Source: Ilex aquifolium
Lineage: Eukaryota; Streptophyta; Magnoliopsida; Aquifoliales; Aquifoliaceae
Direction of reading: 5' to 3'
Assembly (NCBI GenBank): GCA_951799425.1
Contig: OX637409.1
Coordinates: 19,890,460 to 19,954,459 of the forward strand
Length of the DNA stretch: 64,000 nt
In this document: positions 1-12,475 of the stretch, piece after piece
Numbering within the stretch: the first letter of the stretch is position 1
Layout: every line of letters starts with the position of its first letter
Position numbers and translations under genes: made by a program
Notes under the pieces: generated by a model
What the model was told of the DNA's origin: nothing
Databases searched by the model: none
Seen by the model: the letters and a program-made list of their open reading frames with translations, nothing else

Positions 1-3000
1 GTGTTTAAGCCCCAAACATTGAAGGACGCTATAAGCCTAGCGCGAATGAAGGATGACCAACTATCAAGATAGAGGAGGTTTGTACGTCTTCCACTACCTG
101 CAAGATCCCCTCTAGCTCTTCCTTCGACAGTTCGAATAGCACCAGCTGCCTCTGCAGCTCCTGTTCGGCGACTGAGCTGGGATGAAATGCAATGGAGGCG
201 AGCTCAAGGCCTATGTTTCAACTGTAATGAGCGATTTACCGCAGGCCACCGATGCCAAGGGCCATAGTTACTCCTGCTGGAAGGACACGTTAGCTGCGGT
301 AACATTATCTATGAAGATGTTACTGAAGAGAAAACCACCGAGGAGGACCGAGAAGTGCTACCCGAACCAGAAATTACTCTGCATGCGTTACCAGGATGGA
401 CCGCACCCAAGGCCATGCGCGTAGCTGCCAAGATCGGTTCCCATGACGTCATCGTGTTGATCGGCAGTGGGTCAACTCACAATTTTATTAGTGAGCGTGT
501 GGCCAACATGCTGCGGTTACCAGCAGTGCCGACCAAGGCTTTCACTGTTCGTGTAGCTAATGGGGAGAAACTAAAGTGCCAGGGGCGGTTTGAGGAGGTA
601 CGAGTGGACTTACAAGGCACTGCTTTCTTCCTAACTCTTTATGCTCTTCCGCTTACAGGATTGGACCTAGTTCTGGGAATCCAATGGCTTGAGATGCTAG
701 GCTCCGTGGTTTGCAACTGGAAACAGTTAACCTAGGAATTTTTGTGGGAGAACCAGGCCCGACGATTACAAGGGGTTGATGGCCAAACTATCCAAGTTGC
801 GTCACTCAAGGAGCCGACCAAAGAAGCTCGCCAAGGCCATATGATATTTGCAGTGTACCTACAGGCCACCGAGACAGAGACACAAGAAAACATACATCCT
901 AGCATGCATAAGTTATTGCAGGAGTTCTCTGCCGTGTTCAAGCAGCCTTCGAGCCTGCCACCTACCAGGGAGGTTGATCATTGCATTTCCCTTAGGGAGG
1001 GCACTAAGCCAATTAATGTCCAACCGTATTGATATGCATACTATCAGAAGGCAGAGATTGAAAAACAGGTCCAAGATATGCTGAACTCCGGACTCATTCG
1101 ACTCAGCACTAGTCCTTTCTCATCACCGGTACTATTAGTGAAGAAGAAGGATGGGAATTGGTGTTTTTGCACGGACTACCGCACACTCAACACTGCCACC
1201 ATCAAGGACCGCTTCCCGATACCACGATTAATGATATGCTCGACAAGCTCTACGGTGCTTCTTACTTTACCAAGCTGGATTTGAGAGCCGGGTATCATCA
1301 GGTGAGAGTAAATCCTCCTGATATCCCTAAAACTGCATTCCGCAAGCACAACGGACATTATGAATACCTGGTTATGCCATTTGGCCTCTGTAATGCACAG
1401 TCTACATTTCAAGCCATCATGAACACCATATTCCGCCCTCATCTTAGAAAATTTATAATAGTTTTCTTTGATGACATATTAGTTTATAGTCCCACTTGGG
1501 ACGAGCATTTGACGCATGTCAGGCAGACTTTGGAGATATTACGGTAACACCAATTCTTGTCAAGACTAGCAAATGTGCCTTTGGACAACAAGAATTAGAG
1601 TACTTGGGACACATTGTTACTACTAAAGGAGTAAAGGTGGACGATAACAAAATTGTAGCCATGGTAGCATGGCCACAGCCTACTGACATTTCTGAGCTGC
1701 GTGGATTTTTAGGATTGACATGCTATTACAGGAAGTTTGTCCAAAATTATGGCCTTATAGCTCGGCCTCTCACCAACCTTCTCAAGAAAGGCCAATTCAG
1801 ATGGCATGATGAAGCTGAGACGACCTTCCTAACTCTCAAGCAAGCCATGACAACCACGCCCACCTTGGCAATGCCAAATTTCAACGATTTTTTTACTATT
1901 GAAACATATGTATATGGGGAAGGAATTGGTGCGGTGTTGTCTCAACAAGACAAACCAGTGGCGTTCATGAGTCGGGCCCTTGGACTGGCCAACAAATCTT
2001 GGTCTACATACGCCAAGAAGATGTTGGCTATCGTGGAGGCAATACGTTTATGGCGGCCCTATCTACTAGGTAGAAAATTTTATATCTAAACCGATCAACG
2101 TAGTCTCAAGTATTTTTTGGAGCAACGAGTGGCTACATCGGAGCAACAAAAATGGGTAACCAAGCTTTTAGGCTATGACTACGAGATCATATACCGGTCG
2201 GGCCGTGAAAACTCTGTAGCCGATGCTCTCTCACGAAAGCAAGGTAGTCCCATTCTTCACCATATTTTTATTCCATAGATCAATTTATGGGAAGAGATCA
2301 AGCAAGCTACAAAGGAGGACCCATATATCCAGTCAAGGGGTCGTGGGGCAGCGGACCAACCCGAAGGGCCATATGCGTGGCGTAATAGGCTACTTCTCTA
2401 CAAAGGCAGGGTCATCATACCTGCCAGTACCGCATTACGGGCCAAGTTGCTACATGAAATGCATGACACCAAAGTGGGCGGCCACTCAGGAGTGCTACGC
2501 ACACTTAAGAAATTGAGCCAGCAATTTTATTGGCCTGCGATGCACAAAGCTGTCCAAGAATATGTCAAAGGGTGCGAGGTCTGTCAAAAGGCAAATGCAG
2601 AAACTTTAACTCCAGCAGGGCTCCTACAACCATTGCCAATTCCATGTCAAGTATGGGACGACATCACCATGGACTTCACTGAGGGATTACCAACCTCATA
2701 TAGCAAGGATACCATCCTGGTGGTCGTAGACAAGTTGAGTAAGTCAGCTCACTTTCTTACTTTAACCCATCCCTTTACTGCTAAGACTGTGGCTGAAAAG
2801 TTTGTGGAAGGGGTCATCAAACTCCACGGGATGCCCAAGTCCATCGTTAACGACCGAGACCCGATCTTCATCAGCAAATTCTGGCAAGAATTTTTCAGGA
2901 TGTCAGGCACCCAACTACAGCTCAGCTCCGCCTACCACCCGCAGACCGACGGACAGACAGAAGTCGTCAACCGCTGTGTCGAACAGTATCTTCGGTGCTT

Positions 3001-4082
3001 CGTCCACCAGTGGCCGAGCAAATGGAGCTGCTACTTGCCTTGGGCTGAATACTGGTACAACACAACGTACCATATTTCCACAGGGATGACCCCTTTCCAA
3101 GCACTTTATGGTCGAATCCCACCCTCCATTCCATTATATCACGATGGCCTATCACCAGTACACGAAGTTGACCAACACCTCTTGACCCGAGATGAACTGC
3201 TTCAATAACTCAAAGCCAATCTGGAAAAATCAGTCAATCGGATGAAGCAATTGGCGGATGAAAATCGGAGGGATATATCATTCAACATTGGCGACATGGT
3301 CCTTTTGAAGCTCCACCCATACCGTCAGCAAACAGCCTTCAAACGAGTCCACCAGAAATTGGCTAGCCGTTTCCATGGGCCCTACCAAATTCTGGAAAAA
3401 ATTGGCCCCGTTGCCTACAAGTTACAGTTACCGGAGGGGGCGCGCATCCACCTAGTTTTCCATGTGTCTTTGCTTAAGCGATATGAATGTCAGGGAGGAA
3501 ATGCTAAGGCATGGAATGCAGAATTGCCACCATTCACAGACGATGGGGTAATTTTTTTGGAACCTTAGCCTATTCTGGACAATCGCTGGATTAAACAAGG
3601 AGCACAACTCATTGAGGAAAGTTTGGTGCAATGGAAGCATCTACCGTTCGAGGAGGCAACATGGGAGCCGACAAAGATGTTGCTGGAAAGGTTTCCAAGC
3701 GTGGACCTTGAGGAGAAGGATCCACTCGATGGGGGAAGTATTGATAAGCCGCGTAGATCGGGCAGGAGGACAAAACCGAACCCCAAGTATCAGGGATGAA
3801 GATTGTAGGGGGACTGAAGGACTGAAGGAGCTAAATGCAATTTGCCCAGTCAACTAGCTGTTAGAGCTAGTTTAGGAGTCTGTTTTACATTCTATTGTTT
3901 TCCATTATTTGTTTAATTAGCCAGAAGCAGCTTGCCCAGTCAACTAGCTGTTAGAGCTAGTTTAGGAGTCTATTTTACATTCGGTTGCTTTCCCTTTGTT
4001 AGGCTTTAGCCTATTTAAGAAGCCAGAAACTATCAATAAAGGGAGCAAAAAAAGTTATTCCAACTATTGTGGTACATTCTCA
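1..4082 (+). mobile_element. Ty3/gypsy chromovirus fossil, 3' portion, broken
   Basis: Old LTR retrotransposon that enters from the left edge. Recognisable parts in order are: a gag zinc knuckle (around 205-280, CFNCNERF...GHRC type), an aspartic protease region (about 420-720), reverse transcriptase (about 1080-1550, with the FFDDILVY catalytic box), RNase H (about 1850-2240), integrase (about 2440-3210, with an HHCC-type zinc finger followed by the core including HPQTDGQTE) and a C-terminal tail (about 3240-3800) with a chromodomain-like segment (VQWKHLPFEEATWEP). This order, and a chromodomain at the integrase end, are known for plant chromoviruses; Reina or Tekay are the likely clades but I cannot decide. 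The reading frame is interrupted several times, so this is an old, inactive copy. The 5' LTR and most of gag lie outside the window. Confidence 0.9.
3859..4082 (+). repeat. Probable 3' LTR (or its start) of the chromovirus fossil
   Basis: It begins TGTTAGAGCTAG directly after the integrase tail region. A segment of about 75 bp (from about 3845) recurs 90 bp later (from about 3935) with few differences, so the LTR start carries an internal direct duplication. An AATAAAG polyadenylation-type signal lies near 4035. The right end is uncertain: a TG...CA boundary at 4082 is possible, but no matching 5' LTR is visible to confirm it. Confidence 0.5.
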
Positions 4083-5141
4083 CCCGAAGAGAATACAAAT
4101 TTCCATAAGCTATTGTGACTGAGCTTTGATCGGGACCTAACATATTCCTTGTAAGCCTTCCATTTAAACATTTTAAACCTCACCATTTTATCCTCTATCA
4201 TTCCAGTGTGAGGTTGATAGCAATGTAGAAGCATCAGTATGTAAGGTAAAATACATAGCAAATTTAATGGGTCATCACCTATCAAATGCTTGAACCCACA
4301 AAGAAGTAAAGCTTGTGAATGGTCCCAGCTTGCTGTGGATAGGTCTTGAGGCTTAGCGTTGGCCTTCAACACAAAATGGTGTTTTTCGTTCATATCCCAA
4401 TCAAAAAGAGAAAACAACAACTGCTAGATTATTAATCATTCAATCAAACATTAAACTAAAAATTTAAAGAAATTAGTTACTTATCAATGGTGTAGTAATA
4501 ATTCATACTTGTTTCATTTCACTACTCATTGGTGTAGCAACTGATCACTTGTCTCTTTTCTGAGGCCAATTTTGTCAATCTCTACCCACCCAATATACAA
4601 ATGGAGGTTCTTCAAATGTCTCTTGCTGCAATGCCAACAATATGCTTTGATCTAAAGATGCTAATCTAACATTTAATCCCATCAATGGATCACAATACAA
4701 TGGAGAAGCAAAAGAATCTATTTATCCTAGCATATCAAGCAAGTGTAACATGGATTAAAAAAAATAGATTAAAGACCAAAAAAGTCTAAAAACTGAAACA
4801 TCATACAACATATAAAGGCCGATTCATAAAGAATGAAGCACTAACACGATTATCTCTTACCATTCATAGAGCCCGCAAGTAAAAACACTAAGCAAAATTT
4901 ATTTAAAAACATAATTTGAAATGAAGCAAGCCGACTAAGTGAATTAAAGCCCTTACCTTCGAAATCTCTCGGAGCGGCCACTGAGATACCTGGACAACTT
5001 CTGGGTGTTGAGCAGTGGGTGGCGGTGGCTTTGCTTCGCAGAAGAGGGCAGCGATGGAGCTCTGGATGTGAGAGAGAACTGGGCGTGAGAGAGAGTAGTG
5101 GGTGGCGGTGGAGAGCTGGGCGTGAGAGATAGGGGATTCAA
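4064..5141 (-). other. Possible exons of an unrecognised gene or captured gene fragment
   Basis: On the minus strand a 62-codon frame (5141-4953) ends at a GTAAGG-type donor, and a second frame of about 118 codons (4420-4064) is preceded by a CTAGCAG acceptor-like site. The second frame reads like real protein (WDMNEKHHFVLKANAKPQDL near its start), but I recognise no family. The first is Ser/Pro-rich and could simply be 5' leader. Upstream (5150-5280) is pyrimidine-rich on the minus strand, as in plant 5' UTRs. It could be a decayed host gene or a fragment carried by a transposon. It abuts the chromovirus LTR, which may have truncated it. Confidence 0.25.
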
Positions 5142-6570
5142 AATTGAGATTGACAGAAGATTTTAGATAGCATATAGAGAGGCAGAAGTGAGATTGAGAT
5201 GGATTCCATGAGAGAGATTTTGGGAATGAGTTTGGAAGGCAAGGGTTTCGGAGGAGAGAGAGAGGCGTGAGTCTGAAAAATTGGGCTTGATCGGTGGCAA
5301 TAAAGGGATGAGGAAGAGAGATTGAGGAAAGTTAAAAACCCTGATAATTAAAAAAGGAAACGTTGTTGGGCGGGAAAATAAAATTCAGTACTCACTGTAG
5401 ATCGTCAGATCAATATTTATGAGATGATCTGAACCGTCTTTTATATTGGGATTACGTTGTCCGTTGAATGTGTTTATATTTTATCTCAAAACGATCTGGA
5501 CCTCTCTTTGTCTCCAAAATTTAAACTCAGCTCTACTTTATTATATAGATATCTCACATATTATCCACTATATATATCAAACAAATTAGGAGAGAAAAAA
5601 CTTGAGAAGTCTTTCTTCCACATTTTTTATTTTTCTAGAGTTTTGATTTTTTCAATTACCATACTAAGTCTTTTTTAATCATATGCTACCATGTGTTTTT
5701 TATAATCACCTCTCAACTCCTCACTAATTACTCACTATTCTTTATATAAAATTATTTTTATTAAAGAATTTAGTATTATTTTTTTTTATCAATCTACTTA
5801 AGTAAAATTAACAAAAGAAAGACAAAAAAAAATCGGTGCAAAATATATTAATATATAATATATGTACAACCCTATTTTTCTGCTTAGTCAATCATTCCTA
5901 TTACTAAGCTTAGTTTTTTTTTTTTTTTATCAACACTAAGCTTAGTTCAATCTTTCTATATAATCGATCTTCATTGCATAAATCTACTCCCATTAAATAT
6001 AACTTTAATAATTCCATAAATTTGAAAATATTATAAATAAGAAATTAAAAATTCATCATAAAAGTAAGTATTTGTCATCTGAATACCAGTGCATTAAGTC
6101 AAAAAATAAAAATAAAAATGACAGTGCATTACATCAAAAATTAGTGAATTAAGCCAAAAAAATATAAATGAAAAACTCCATAAAATCATGCACCAATATA
6201 ACCCATCAACCCAAAGCCAATACCCATAACCCATAGTTCTTTTACCTGGCAGAGGCTTATGCGCACCAACCTTATAGGCTTTGCCGAATTCTTCAAGTTC
6301 ATTTCATTTGATTTGAGTTCATTTAGGTTATCGGCTTTTTAGTCTATTTATAAAGTAAATGGTAATTTTGATATTTTAAAAGAATATCAAGGCAAATATT
6401 TTACTTCTCCGCTTGTCCTTAACGGAAGGGAGTGTAAGTGATTGTACAATATAATATAGAAGGGGGTGCAATGAAATTTCAGAAGATGAAGGGAATGTTA
6501 TTGAATATATGCATAATTACAGGGGTGTGAATGAAGTTTATCCTAAATTTTTTTATTTAGAAAAATAGAT
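5142..6570. other. AT-rich intergenic stretch, no gene seen
   Basis: Only short shadow frames. Apart from the miniature retroposed insertion at 5903-5947, nothing recognisable was found. Confidence 0.6.
5903..5947 (-). repeat. Miniature poly(A)-tail insertion with 13-bp target duplication
   Basis: ACTAAGCTTAGTT occurs at 5903-5915 and again at 5935-5947. Between them are 19 bp that read GTTGATAAAAAAAAAAAAA on the minus strand. A long perfect flanking duplication around an A-tail is the mark of LINE-type target-primed reverse transcription, here with almost nothing but tail inserted. Confidence 0.6.
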
Positions 6571-7255
6571 AAAAAATTTGAGAAATATTGTAAAACATTT
6601 TTTGAAATGTCTTGAAACATTCCAAAACATTTTTAAATACCTTAAAACATTATGAAATAATAGTGAAAATATGTTGACAAATCTAAAAACATATGGAATA
6701 ACTCGAACTATTCCAAAACACCTAAAATCACTTTGAAGTATTAAGATTTCAACTCAAGTTCAATTTTTTTTTGAAAATATTATGAAAACAAATACAAAAT
6801 TTAAGAAACATTCTAAAATGTTTATTGAAATACATGGAAACATTGCAAAACATTTACTAAAACATTTTGGAATACCTTAAAATATTATGAAATATTGGTG
6901 GAAACATGTCGAAAAATCTCGAAAACATATGGAATAACTCGAACCATTCCGAAACACCTCAAATTACTTCGAAGTATTGAAATTTCGATTCATACACATA
7001 AACTATTTGAAATACAAAAACTTTTTGGAAATATAATGAAAACAAATTAAAAATTTGAGAAGCATTCTAAAACATTTATTGAAATACATTGAAACATTCC
7101 AAAATATTTACTAGAACATTTTGAAATGTCTTAAAAATATTGTAAAACATTGGCAAAAACATGCCGAAAAGACTCAAAACATATGGAATAACTTGAATCA
7201 TTCTGAAACACCTCAAATCACTTTGAATTATTTAAATTTCGATTTAATCACTGAT
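6571..7255 (+). repeat. Three-copy tandem repeat, ~240 bp period, AT-rich
   Basis: Three diverged copies begin near 6574, 6797 and 7051 (AAATTTGAGAA). Each holds the ordered landmarks AAACATTNNAAAACATTT, ATGGAATAACTCGAA and AAACACCTNAAATCACTT. Spacing varies (about 223 and 254 bp) through small indels. Units also contain shorter internal repeats of the ATTNNAAAACATT type. It resembles a short satellite seed or a degenerate array inside a larger transposon. Confidence 0.75.
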
Positions 7256-7464
7256 TTATTTTGGTCTCTTTAAAAAATAAAAACGTTTTAAATATTTCGA
7301 AACGAAATTTTGATTCTTGTGAGACAAAGAAATGACCGAATGATATGACATCAACATTATTTGGTCCTTTTTGTCCATTTTTTTGTTTGTTAATCTAGGA
7401 TTATCCTATTGTAAAATACAAACTGACACGTGTCTTTAATCAATCGGGATCGAGAAGATGCTAG

Positions 7465-7722
7465 TAGGGATGGCAGTGGACCGGGGGGAAACGGGTATTT
7501 GTCCAAACCCGCTCCGTTTGGACCGGGGATGGACTATACGTATTGGACGGTGGACGTATACGGGGATACCCGTATAAATCCGTGCGGGGATGGACTTACC
7601 CTTATCCCCGCCGCGCCCCCGTTACCCGTTAAATAAATAAATAAATATATATAAATACTCTTAAATCCCTAATTTACTTTGCTCTTCCTCACTCAGCCTT
7701 CAGCTGCCCATCTCATCCTCTA

Positions 7723-7753
<31 letters not shown>

Positions 7754-9098
7754 TTGACACACAGGTCTTGGACAGCTTCCTCAGTCGACCGACTGCTCGC
7801 AGATCTTCGACACAGGTGTAATATCTTCAGCCGACCGACTGCTCACAGCCTTCAGCCGACCGACTACACGTGAGCAATCAGGTGGGTTTCTTCACTTGAT
7901 TTTCAAAACTCTATAACACCATCATTCAAGTACTGGAGGAGTTAGTAAAACATTATTAGCACACTGATGAACTACAATCTATTAGCCAATAAAGAAGAAA
8001 AATGAAATGTAAACTAATTCTTACCATTTTTTTTCCCAGTGGTAATCCAAGTAAGAAAGAAGGATGGAAGGATTAAAGGGATTAGTTGATGAGTTTTTCG
8101 TATTAAGCCAATAGGGAATATATATATGTAGGGGGTGTTTGCACATGTGGTTTTTCTGGGAACTTGTTCTAGATTGAAGAGAAATTCGGGATTTCACTAT
8201 GGAGGGAAAGGGTTGAAAGAAAGAGAATTGGATTCCCAAAAGATGACGAACATCAATAAAAGAGCTTTCACTTTTTTCTTGATAGACAGCATTGTGATGT
8301 TCAATTTGATTCGTCAAAGTGCATTTTCAACAGAAATATCTGTACTGGGAATACAAACAACTCAGCAGTCAGCTCCTAAGCCTGGCCAATGAATCTGTAA
8401 ATGGCAAATCACACTAGTTTGTCCCAATTTTCTGTATCCCATTTCCTAGAATACAATAGTTTTTGTTTTGTTTTGGTTTTTATTCTGTAGAACTTCGTTT
8501 TGAGCAAGGGACTTCTCATATTCCATTGAATTTACGCGAGTTTCTAATTTTGTGTTACAATCCCTAGTTAGGCAGTTAACCAAAGCGTCTCTTGAGATAC
8601 TCAAACTTTAGACCACCCCAATTTATTAATCACTAAAACCGTTCGATGTGAACTAGTTTCATCTAATAGACCAAAGTCACAAGTCCAAAATCACATAATG
8701 GCAGTGGGTTTGAAGCAAGTGGATGGTTGAATATATCCTCAAATCTTGATGATTTCAGTAGGCTACCATGTTTGGGTTTGCATATATTGAGAGCATTTAA
8801 TCATTATCATGTGGAATCTGTTTCTTTGATGGGTAATTATGCAAAGCATTCCTTTCATGTTATATTGCATAAAGGCATTCCTTTCAGTGGGCTTAGGCTT
8901 GGGCTTGGGCTTGGGCTTAGGCAGGTACGGGGGAAGCGGGGACGGGGGCGGGGATTAAAAATTTACTCGCGGACGGGGATGGGGATGAAAACTATACCCT
9001 CTAACGGGGGTGGACCGGGGATGGACAGAGTTTTTTTAAGCGGGTACGGGGATGGAGACTACACCCCCCGCCCCCGCTTCGGTCCACTGACATCCCTA
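7465..9098. mobile_element. Non-autonomous hAT DNA transposon, 1634 bp
   Basis: Terminal inverted repeats TAGGGATGGCAGTGGACCG (left) and its near-perfect inverse on the right (one mismatch in 19). The element is flanked by the perfect 8-bp duplication GATGCTAG at 7457-7464 and 9099-9106, as expected for hAT. Both subterminal regions are GC-rich and iterate GGGGATGG/GGACCGGGG words, the kind of subterminal motif hAT transposases bind. No transposase frame is seen. The interior (about 7680-8880) is ordinary AT-rich DNA with a CT microsatellite and may be captured sequence. Confidence 0.9.
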
Positions 9099-9106
9099 GA
9101 TGCTAG

Positions 9107-10177
9107 TATTTACATAGCTTTACTCTAGTAGAGAGAGATTATTTTTGTGACTTCAACTCATAATGCTTTCGCTATAAATAAAAAAAAAACAAATTTATTG
9201 ATGCAAAAGAGAGTGAAGGTTAATGTTTACACCTAAAATATCTATATCATCCCTATACTTTATTATGTCTTAATCATTGATAATTTTCACTCTAACCGTA
9301 ATTAAATAAACTAAAAGGGCGTACCCAATGCACAAGACTCTCACCATCATTGTGGGGTCTGAGGAGAGTTAAATGTACTCAGTCTTACCCCTACAAGCAA
9401 GCAAAGAGAATATTTTCGTGATACTTGTAGTTTACAAAACTAATCACTCACAACTTCTAATCTCACTACACTTGACCATAATTAACCGTCCACAACCGCG
9501 ACATAAATTTTTCTCCCTTATTTTCTTCATACTCCCATATTTTTCTTTGTATCTCACTTTTTCGCAATTACGTACCCGGATATCGTGTGCCGGACCATCT
9601 AGTGTATATATATGTCATTCTTTTAGAAAGATAGAAGTAAGTTTTAGTATTGAGTTTTTCAAGGGTTCTGTTTGGGTTCTGTTGACAAAAGGGAGGTCAG
9701 GCCATGGTATATTGACTGGAGGGCTAAGAAAGACATTGGCCTGGGCATAGTGTGCTTGGTTAATGTCAAAGTTTAAAGCCAAATCCTTTCCCACTACCAT
9801 GGAGGTGACATGGGTGGGGATGGTTGTTTAGGTAGATTGGTCGAATCTAGATGAGGCGGCTTGAAAATTATCCTACACCAAACTCACATTATAACTTCTT
9901 TTTAATCAAAAGATAATAAATTATTTACATTGAATTACACAAATTTTATAATAATATTGCGATATCGAAAAAGTGGGAAGATTTTGAGGAAAAAAAAAGA
10001 GAGTATTTGATTATCTTCTCTTCTTATAAACTCTCCATTAAGGAGAATAAACTATTATGTAATTTTTCTAATTTTTTTCCTACTAAAACCCATAAATAAT
10101 AAGAAAGTTTATCATTTTCTTTTCTCTTCTTAAAGGTTCTTTTTCTTTTTCTTTTTTTTTTTTTAATTTTCCTTTTC
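9107..10177. other. Intergenic stretch, nothing recognised
   Basis: AT-rich, no coherent coding frame and no clear transposon ends. Confidence 0.5.
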
Positions 10178-10360
10178 GAACTCACAAGTCAGACATTCTG
10201 AGTTTGAATATTGACAATTTTGTGGTCAGGTCACGAGGGATTTATTCCTCATGAATACCCTAGTTTCGGCGTGAATAATCTGTCTTTGACTAGATGACGG
10301 AGAGATTAGTCGAAATACGCGTAAATTGACCTAACTATCACTGACTGTTGAAAAAAAAAA
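10178..10360 (+). mobile_element. SINE-like retroposon copy
   Basis: A degenerate pol III B-box-like segment (GAGTTTGAATATTGAC near 10200) is followed by a unique body (GGTCAGGTCACGAGGGATTT..., AGAGATTAGTCGAAATACGCG) and ends in a ten-base A tail. The body and tail resemble plant tRNA-derived SINEs as I remember them. The A box and head look lost and I could not identify a target duplication. Confidence 0.45.
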
Positions 10361-11937
10361 GGAGGTAATAAGTGACATTAGGCGGCTTATCAGGTCGTTG
10401 TAATTCACATTTTATTACTTTTGAGATACAAAATTCGAATTTTGCATTTGTAAGTTGGGAGAATATTTCCAAAAATAAAAAGCCAAACAATGTTTGAAGC
10501 TTCCTTGGAGTTTATTTATTTGTTTGTTTATTTTAAAACTAGCCGACCACAGCCCACCTGAGCAGGATTATCCAAATCCTCTTTTTGATAATTGAAATCA
10601 CTTCTATAGTTCCATGTTTAGTAATTTCTAATTTTTTTCTTCCATATAAAAAATTATCGAAAATAAGTGAGAATATTCTTTCTACAGAAAATACCCTCTA
10701 TGGGTATTTCTTTTTTTATTTCTTTTTGGCTTTTTAAAATGGTTTGTTATTTCAATAAAAAAAAATTATGTATAAAATGCAGATAACCCTTGAACTTGAT
10801 GAATGATAAAACATAAAAATTCCAATGGTTAAATAAGAATGACAACAAAAGTATTAACAATATTTCACTTGAGGACAAAGATTTTGCTACATTGACGTTC
10901 TAGATAGCAAAAATATTTACTTTAATTCTCGTTATTCAGATAGTCTTACTCCAATAATTTCATTATCTCTAGCTTGTAACAAGCTTGACCAATAAGAATA
11001 ATAACCGATACCCTAAACCCTATAACAGTTCATGGTATTTTTTACCACTAAAGGATTTGTGGAAACTGCGAAAATAAACACCCATTGTTGATTTTTCCCT
11101 ATGCAAAGTAGAAACAAACAAAATGAGAAAAATAATTTTTTTTTTTTTGAAAAATTACAAAGACCATTTTTAGGATGACATAAGCAAAAGGAAAAAACAA
11201 ATGAGCATAGTATTACATGTGCGAATAGGTCATGATTGTGGACTATTACCAAGAGTTTAAACCCAAGTCCATTGGAGGGGGAATGAACCAAAAGAATACA
11301 AAGTTCAATGGGTCTCTATACATATATTTTAAATTTTTTATTTCGTTTTCTAACATATTCTTCTTAATTCTCCATTCAACAAAACTGTGCTACGTACGAC
11401 AATAAGAAACTGCTTGTCAACTATATTTGATCTCATAGAATTGATTTTGTGATGAAAATGCCGTAATGAATATGGTACCGATTTTTTTTTTTTAGATACC
11501 GTACGGAAAATATTATAATTGGAGGGTCAAAATTGTAATAACTTTAATCTGTAACTTGATCTTGAAAAATTGTATTTTTTTTTATAATCGATTACAACAT
11601 TTTTCATCGATCATACACTTTAATTAGTTGTAAATTAAACCCATAAAAATTATATAACTTAATTTTTAAACGTTGTAATTTTTGATACGATATCCAATGA
11701 GAGGTAGAGTAGTTGTTTCTATAAGTCAAAAATTTTCTAACCACCTTATCTTGTTTCTAGAGGCGGGCATGTGCTATCTATGCTTGGGTCTTTTTGGCCC
11801 GTGGTTGGGCGTACTTGACTTTGTAATAGTATTTCGTATATACATATATTTTTAAATTTATATTTCCTTCTGCATTAAAAATTAAGTATAATTAATTAGA
11901 GGGTAATTATAATTGACATCCCTTTTAAATAGACATA
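10361..11937. other. AT-rich intergenic stretch, no gene seen
   Basis: Only short frames without family resemblance; no convincing repeat ends were found. Confidence 0.5.
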
Positions 11938-12475
11938 TCTATATAATAAAGTAACTTACAATTCAAATCTGAAAAGATAAACAAAATGACTTTTGCTATT
12001 TGCGGTTGAGATCGCTTTAAATTTTACTTTAAAGTTAATCTAACGGCTAATATTAATACCCTAAATTTAATAGGAAAAATATGACTATAAGAGTGTGTTT
12101 GGAGTGATTTTTTAAAAGTACTTCTAGAAATTATTTCTCATAAATACTTTAAAAAAAATAATAGTGTTTGAAACCGTCCCACCACCACCGCCGCCACCGG
12201 CACCACCACTACCACCGCCGCCGCCACCCCCCTACCACCACCACCACCGCCATCACCATCACCACCCCAACCTCCGCCGCTGCCGCTACCACCACCACCA
12301 CCACCGTCGTCGCCGTCGCCGCCGCCCTCGCCGCCACCACAGTCATTGTCACCCATCACAACCATCACCGTCTCTTACTACCACCACTTCTCACCCCCAC
12401 TACAAACCGATGCTTAAATTCTTTTATCTCTTCTCTATGTTTGTGATTTGATTTTGGATATGAATACAAATATAT
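11938..12475 (+). mobile_element. Truncated non-autonomous Helitron copy with CCA/CCG tract
   Basis: It begins TCTATATAATAAAGTAAC, the same 5' end as the copies at 38181 and 39876, and stays alignable by eye through GAGATCGCTTTAAATTTTAC and GTGTGTTTGGAGTGATTT to a tract of CCA/CCG/CAC triplets (12180-12395). It then continues into the shared 3' part CTCTATGTTTGTGATTTGATTTT. The terminal hairpin and CTAA end of the full copy are missing; the sequence runs straight into the neighbouring TIR element. Proline- or glycine-rich frames across the tract are low-complexity artefacts. Confidence 0.65.

Noticed and set aside
12138-12451. Pro- or Gly-rich frames on both strands
   Set aside because: Same low-complexity CCA/CCG tract in a truncated Helitron copy.
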